Made by a program: the position numbers and the translations under genes
From: Cellvibrionales bacterium UBA4495
GTDB lineage: Bacteria; Pseudomonadota; Gammaproteobacteria; Pseudomonadales; Porticoccaceae
NCBI GenBank assembly: GCA_002388905.1
Contig: DGNJ01000094.1
Location: 1 to 16,803 of the forward strand
Length of the DNA: 16,803 bases
Reading direction: 5' to 3'
Notes under the pieces: model-generated
What the model saw: the letters and a program-made list of their open reading frames with translations, nothing else
Databases searched by the model: none
What the model was told of the DNA's origin: nothing
Shown: positions 14,765-16,803 of the stretch, in pieces
Layout: the number at the start of each line of letters is the position of its first letter
How positions within the stretch are numbered: position 1 is the stretch's first letter

Positions 14765-15646
14765 ATGAATCTGACAAAGCGAAACCTTCTCTCAGCCCTG
14801 GCAGCATTGTCTGTGTTTTTTCTGTTTTCCCCGGGAGCTGTCGAGGCAAAAAACCTGTATACCGATACCGTCGACTTTGACACAGTCGGATTCAGTGATT
14901 CCACAAATATCGATAACGCTTATTGGCCCTTAACCGGGGACATGCTATTTCCCGATAAGACATTGGTTTACATTATCCCTGCTGAAGAGGAAGAAGGGGA
15001 GGAGTGCACCATCAACTACATCAATACCACGGGCGGTACGAAAATTGTGGATGGGGTGGAAGCGGTGGTCGTTCGGGATCAGGAATGGCTTGATTACGAT
15101 TGTGATGGCAGCCTCGACTTCCTGGAAGAGGATACTTTCGACTGGTATGCACAGGATGATCTCGGCAATATCTGGTACCTGGGTGAAGATACCGAGTCCT
15201 TTTGTGACGCCGCAAACGATGAATGTGAAGAGGGCCCTGGCCCCTTTGACGATGGTTCATGGGAAGCCGGAAAGGACATTGCCGGTGTTGGCAGTGACGC
15301 CGAAGCGGGCATTGTTATGTTGGCTCATCCAATCGATAAAACGCTGTCCGGAGTTTCATACCGGCAGGAGTACTATGAGGACGAAGCAGAGGATATGGGC
15401 AAGATCCTTCGTTTGAATGTACCCATGATGATGATGGGCGGAGACGACAATAATGGCGGGGCGCTGTCCTGCCTGAAAACCAAGGAGTGGACGCCTCTCG
15501 AACGTGGCGAGGTTGAGCACAAGTTTTATTGCCCCGGCTCCTACGGACTTGTGAAGATAGAGGAGCTGAAAGGAAAGACAGTGATAGTAATTCTGAGTGC
15601 AATCCTTGATGCCAATCTTGGCGATTCCGGGCCCGAGGCTCCTTAA
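14765..15646 (+). CDS. Acidic exported protein of unknown function
   Basis: 293 residues from the ATG at 14765, chosen for the GGAGG seven bases upstream and the signal peptide that begins there. Residues 1-28 (basic start, hydrophobic core, ending VEA) are a Sec signal. The mature protein is very acidic (a run such as EEEEGEE at 74-80) and has six cysteines (81, 113, 147, 154, 236, 256). Recognisable blocks are NAYWPLTGDM (51-60), VDGVEAVVVRDQEW (95-108), DTFDWYAQDDLGNIWYLGED (123-142), GSWEAG (164-169), YRQEYYEDEAEDM (199-211) and TKEWTPLERGEVEHKFYCPG (239-258). I recall similar unnamed secreted proteins with an N-x-Y-x-P-L opening and a W-Y-A-Q-D-x-x-G-N-x-W-Y core, but cannot name a family or function. 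It lies alone between the efflux operon and the PEP-CTERM gene. Confidence 0.82.
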   Translation: MNLTKRNLLSALAALSVFFLFSPGAVEAKNLYTDTVDFDTVGFSDSTNIDNAYWPLTGDMLFPDKTLVYIIPAEEEEGEECTINYINTTGGTKIVDGVEAVVVRDQEWLDYDCDGSLDFLEEDTFDWYAQDDLGNIWYLGEDTESFCDAANDECEEGPGPFDDGSWEAGKDIAGVGSDAEAGIVMLAHPIDKTLSGVSYRQEYYEDEAEDMGKILRLNVPMMMMGGDDNNGGALSCLKTKEWTPLERGEVEHKFYCPGSYGLVKIEELKGKTVIVILSAILDANLGDSGPEAP

Positions 15647-15730
15647 AATTTAAGCAATCGGGTGAGCGTCAAATCCGGTCAGGGAGCGCCGGAAAGGACC
15701 CAAAGGCCAAACTTGGGCTGAACAGCGCGT

Positions 15731-15740
15731 ACAACGTTGT
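15731..15740. promoter_or_regulatory. Perfect palindrome, candidate enhancer site
   Basis: ACAACGTTGT, fully self-complementary, about 100 bases upstream of the predicted sigma54 start point and therefore where an NtrC-type activator would bind. A related ACAAC-AAT-GTTGT occurs at 15837-15849. Confidence 0.4.
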
Positions 15741-15760
15741 CAGCTTGCTTTACAGCTTGC
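15741..15760 (+). repeat. Tandem CAGCTTGC direct repeats
   Basis: CAGCTTGC at 15741-15748 and again at 15753-15760, a 12-base period, directly next to the palindrome. They may be part of the same activator site. Confidence 0.4.
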
Positions 15761-15774
15761 GATTTCACGATTCT

Positions 15775-15787
15775 CAACTTATTGATT
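15775..15787 (-). promoter_or_regulatory. Candidate IHF binding site
   Basis: On the minus strand AATCAATAAGTTG matches the IHF consensus WATCAANNNNTTR at every position. It lies between the upstream palindrome and the -24/-12 box, as in many sigma54 promoters where IHF bends DNA to bring the activator to the polymerase. Confidence 0.55.
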
Positions 15788-15804
15788 GCAATAGCTAAAA
15801 ACAA

Positions 15805-15820
15805 TGGCATTGGTTGTGCA
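15805..15820 (+). promoter_or_regulatory. Sigma54 (-24/-12) promoter of the PEP-CTERM gene
   Basis: TGGCA-N6-GTGCA, with the invariant GG (15806-15807) and GC (15818-15819) exactly ten bases apart, against the consensus TGGCA-N6-TTGCW. It lies 66 bases before the ATG. In other PEP-CTERM bacteria, PEP-CTERM genes are reported to be controlled by RpoN with the PrsK/PrsR system, which fits. The box also overlaps a CAATG-G-CATTG inverted repeat, so an operator is an alternative reading. Confidence 0.65.
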
Positions 15821-15836
15821 TATTTATAATTTCAAT

Positions 15837-15849
15837 ACAACAATGTTGT
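15837..15849. repeat. Inverted repeat ACAAC-AAT-GTTGT
   Basis: Same half-sites as the perfect palindrome at 15731, placed in the predicted leader between transcription start and ribosome site. It could bind the same regulator in a repressing position or form a small mRNA hairpin. Confidence 0.35.
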
Positions 15850-15885
15850 GAATATCAAAATGAGCCATAATTGAGGAATGAGACC

Positions 15886-16782
15886 ATGGGCAATATTCGG
15901 CGTTTATCGGCATTTATTGTCTTTGTTGCAATGAGTTTTACTGGCAGTTTCGCATATGCCAGCTTAATCACTTATAAAATTACGGGAGAGGTAGTAAACG
16001 GCAGCGGAAGTGCACTTTCTCTAAGCGACGGGACAGTACTGACAGGTTCTTTTACTTATAACAATTCACTTTCGCCTTCAGTGAGTAACCTGGATGGCGG
16101 GATTATCAGTCCGAACCTGGCTAACTATGGGCTGTTCAGTATTTATTTTGGCGCGATCGAAAATTTCTCCGCATCGATCGATGGAAATTCTTTTTCTGCA
16201 AGTAGTGTCGGTGTTTTGGTGGGTGATGGTAACGGTGATCCCTTTTCAGGCTTTTTCGGGAATGCTGGCGTTGCCGCTCCCGGTTGGAGTGGATTCAGCA
16301 TCGGCGATTATGACCTTGCATTGTTTTCTCTATTTACCGCAGGTACTAGCAGTATGCTTGCAGATCAATCTCTGCCGGGTGAATGGTTCCATTATTCCGA
16401 GTTAATTGGCGGGTTAAATTCGGGGATCAATATGGTTTTTACGAATAGTAATACTGGTGGCCAGGAATTTCTAAACGTTTGGAACCTTTCTCTTCAAAAA
16501 GTACCCGCCCCGAGCACGGTCAGTTTGTTTCTGTTGGGCTTCCTTTGTCTGGCATGGCGGTGGCGGAAGGAATCAAAATCACCTGCTAATTCGATCGAAA
16601 AATCCATCCTGAGCCCGGCCAAGCGCCGGGCTTTGCTTTCTCTCCACTATTTTCGAAATAACGGACCCTCAGGTCAGTCCGAAGGGCCGAGCGCACGGTG
16701 TGCGCGAGTCAATCTAACCGCCGACAAAAGAGCGGTTCGATCCCGGAGCGGCCACCGGGGTTTGATGAGGCGGTTGGCGTGA
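15886..16782 (+). CDS. PEP-CTERM sorted exoprotein with an abnormal C-terminal extension
   Basis: 298 residues from the ATG at 15886, which has GAGG nine bases upstream; an in-frame TTG at 15871 overlaps that ribosome site and is not a likely start. Residues 1-25 are a signal peptide ending AYA. The Ser/Gly/Asn-rich mature region (ITYKITGEVVNGSG, GTVLTGSFTYNNSLS) is typical of exported PEP-CTERM proteins. The sorting signal is at 206-230: VPAPST, then the hydrophobic segment VSLFLLGFLCLAW, then basic RWRKESK. This would be cleaved by an exosortase during export with exopolysaccharide. Such signals normally end the protein within a few residues. Here the frame continues about 68 residues through a rho-independent terminator and other hairpins. 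TAA at 16587-16589 is reached if one base is restored upstream, so a one-base deletion is the likely cause. No exosortase gene is in the window. Confidence 0.85.
   Translation: MGNIRRLSAFIVFVAMSFTGSFAYASLITYKITGEVVNGSGSALSLSDGTVLTGSFTYNNSLSPSVSNLDGGIISPNLANYGLFSIYFGAIENFSASIDGNSFSASSVGVLVGDGNGDPFSGFFGNAGVAAPGWSGFSIGDYDLALFSLFTAGTSSMLADQSLPGEWFHYSELIGGLNSGINMVFTNSNTGGQEFLNVWNLSLQKVPAPSTVSLFLLGFLCLAWRWRKESKSPANSIEKSILSPAKRRALLSLHYFRNNGPSGQSEGPSARCARVNLTADKRAVRSRSGHRGLMRRLA
16612..16644 (+). terminator. Rho-independent terminator inside the extended PEP-CTERM frame
   Basis: AGCCCGGC (16612-16619) pairs perfectly with GCCGGGCT (16625-16632) around the loop CAAGC, followed by TTGCTTTCTCT. Its place about 25 bases after a frame-shifted TAA suggests the gene originally ended just before it. 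Confidence 0.8.
16691..16705. repeat. Hairpin GCGCAC-GGT-GTGCGC
   Basis: A perfect six-pair stem with a three-base loop, downstream of the terminator. With a second hairpin AACCGC/GCGGTT (16716-16721 with 16732-16737) it shows that this stretch is structured intergenic DNA rather than coding sequence. Confidence 0.5.
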
Positions 16783-16803
16783 GGAAAAATATGTGGTGCC
16801 CAG

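Noticed and set aside
16725..16765. tRNA T-arm look-alike (GGTTCGATCCC)
   Set aside because: The flanking bases pair only three of five positions and no anticodon or acceptor arm can be built; the bases pair instead in the AACCGC/GCGGTT hairpin.

Overview
The window reads as chromosome of a Gram-negative proteobacterium, most likely a gammaproteobacterium from water or sediment. The basis is a mix of families: EmrAB/MarR efflux, CbpA/CbpM, an entericidin-like lipoprotein, a DUF1328 membrane peptide, two-component plus c-di-GMP signalling, and a PEP-CTERM exoprotein. PEP-CTERM proteins belong to Gram-negative bacteria that secrete exopolysaccharide. I ran no taxonomic search. I see no rRNA, complete tRNA, insertion sequence or CRISPR.

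Layout. (1) 1-562: no supportable gene. (2) 563-4833 (+): a large four-PAS hybrid histidine kinase, broken by one in-frame amber codon at 1406-1408, overlaps by 4 bases (ATGA) an RpfG-type receiver/HD-GYP c-di-GMP phosphodiesterase. (3) 4947-5357 (+): a small secreted cysteine-containing protein, convergent with (4) a CDF metal exporter (5382-6287, -) across a shared hairpin. (5) 6341-7546 (-): an M50 site-2 protease with two CBS domains. (6) 7804-8145 (-): two tiny genes, DUF1328 then an entericidin-like lipoprotein, ending in a strong hairpin terminator. (7) 8378-9019 (+): an exported protein with two OB-like repeats, overlapping tail-to-tail a DUF6064 membrane protein (8994-9653, -). (8) 9821-11077 (+): cbpA-cbpM with a candidate heat-shock promoter. 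(9) 14143 to 11095 (-): a marR-emrA-emrB operon with 4-base overlaps and a clear sigma70 promoter lying over likely operator repeats. (10) 14765-15646 (+): an acidic exported protein I cannot name. (11) 15886-16782 (+): a PEP-CTERM protein whose frame runs past the sorting signal and through a rho-independent terminator, so its stop codon appears to be lost.

How the genes fit together. Region 2 is a sensing and c-di-GMP degradation module. Regions 4-8 look like envelope, metal and protein-folding stress functions. Region 9 is a self-regulated drug or toxicant efflux system. Regions 10-11 are secreted or surface proteins.

The most striking regulatory find is upstream of the PEP-CTERM gene. 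It has a -24/-12 sigma54 promoter with exact GG-N10-GC spacing, a full match to the IHF consensus, and a perfect ACAACGTTGT palindrome upstream, in the order and at roughly the distances expected of an enhancer-dependent promoter. Two genes carry single-event lesions (amber in the kinase, stop loss in the PEP-CTERM gene). Each could be real decay, phase-like variation or assembly error.
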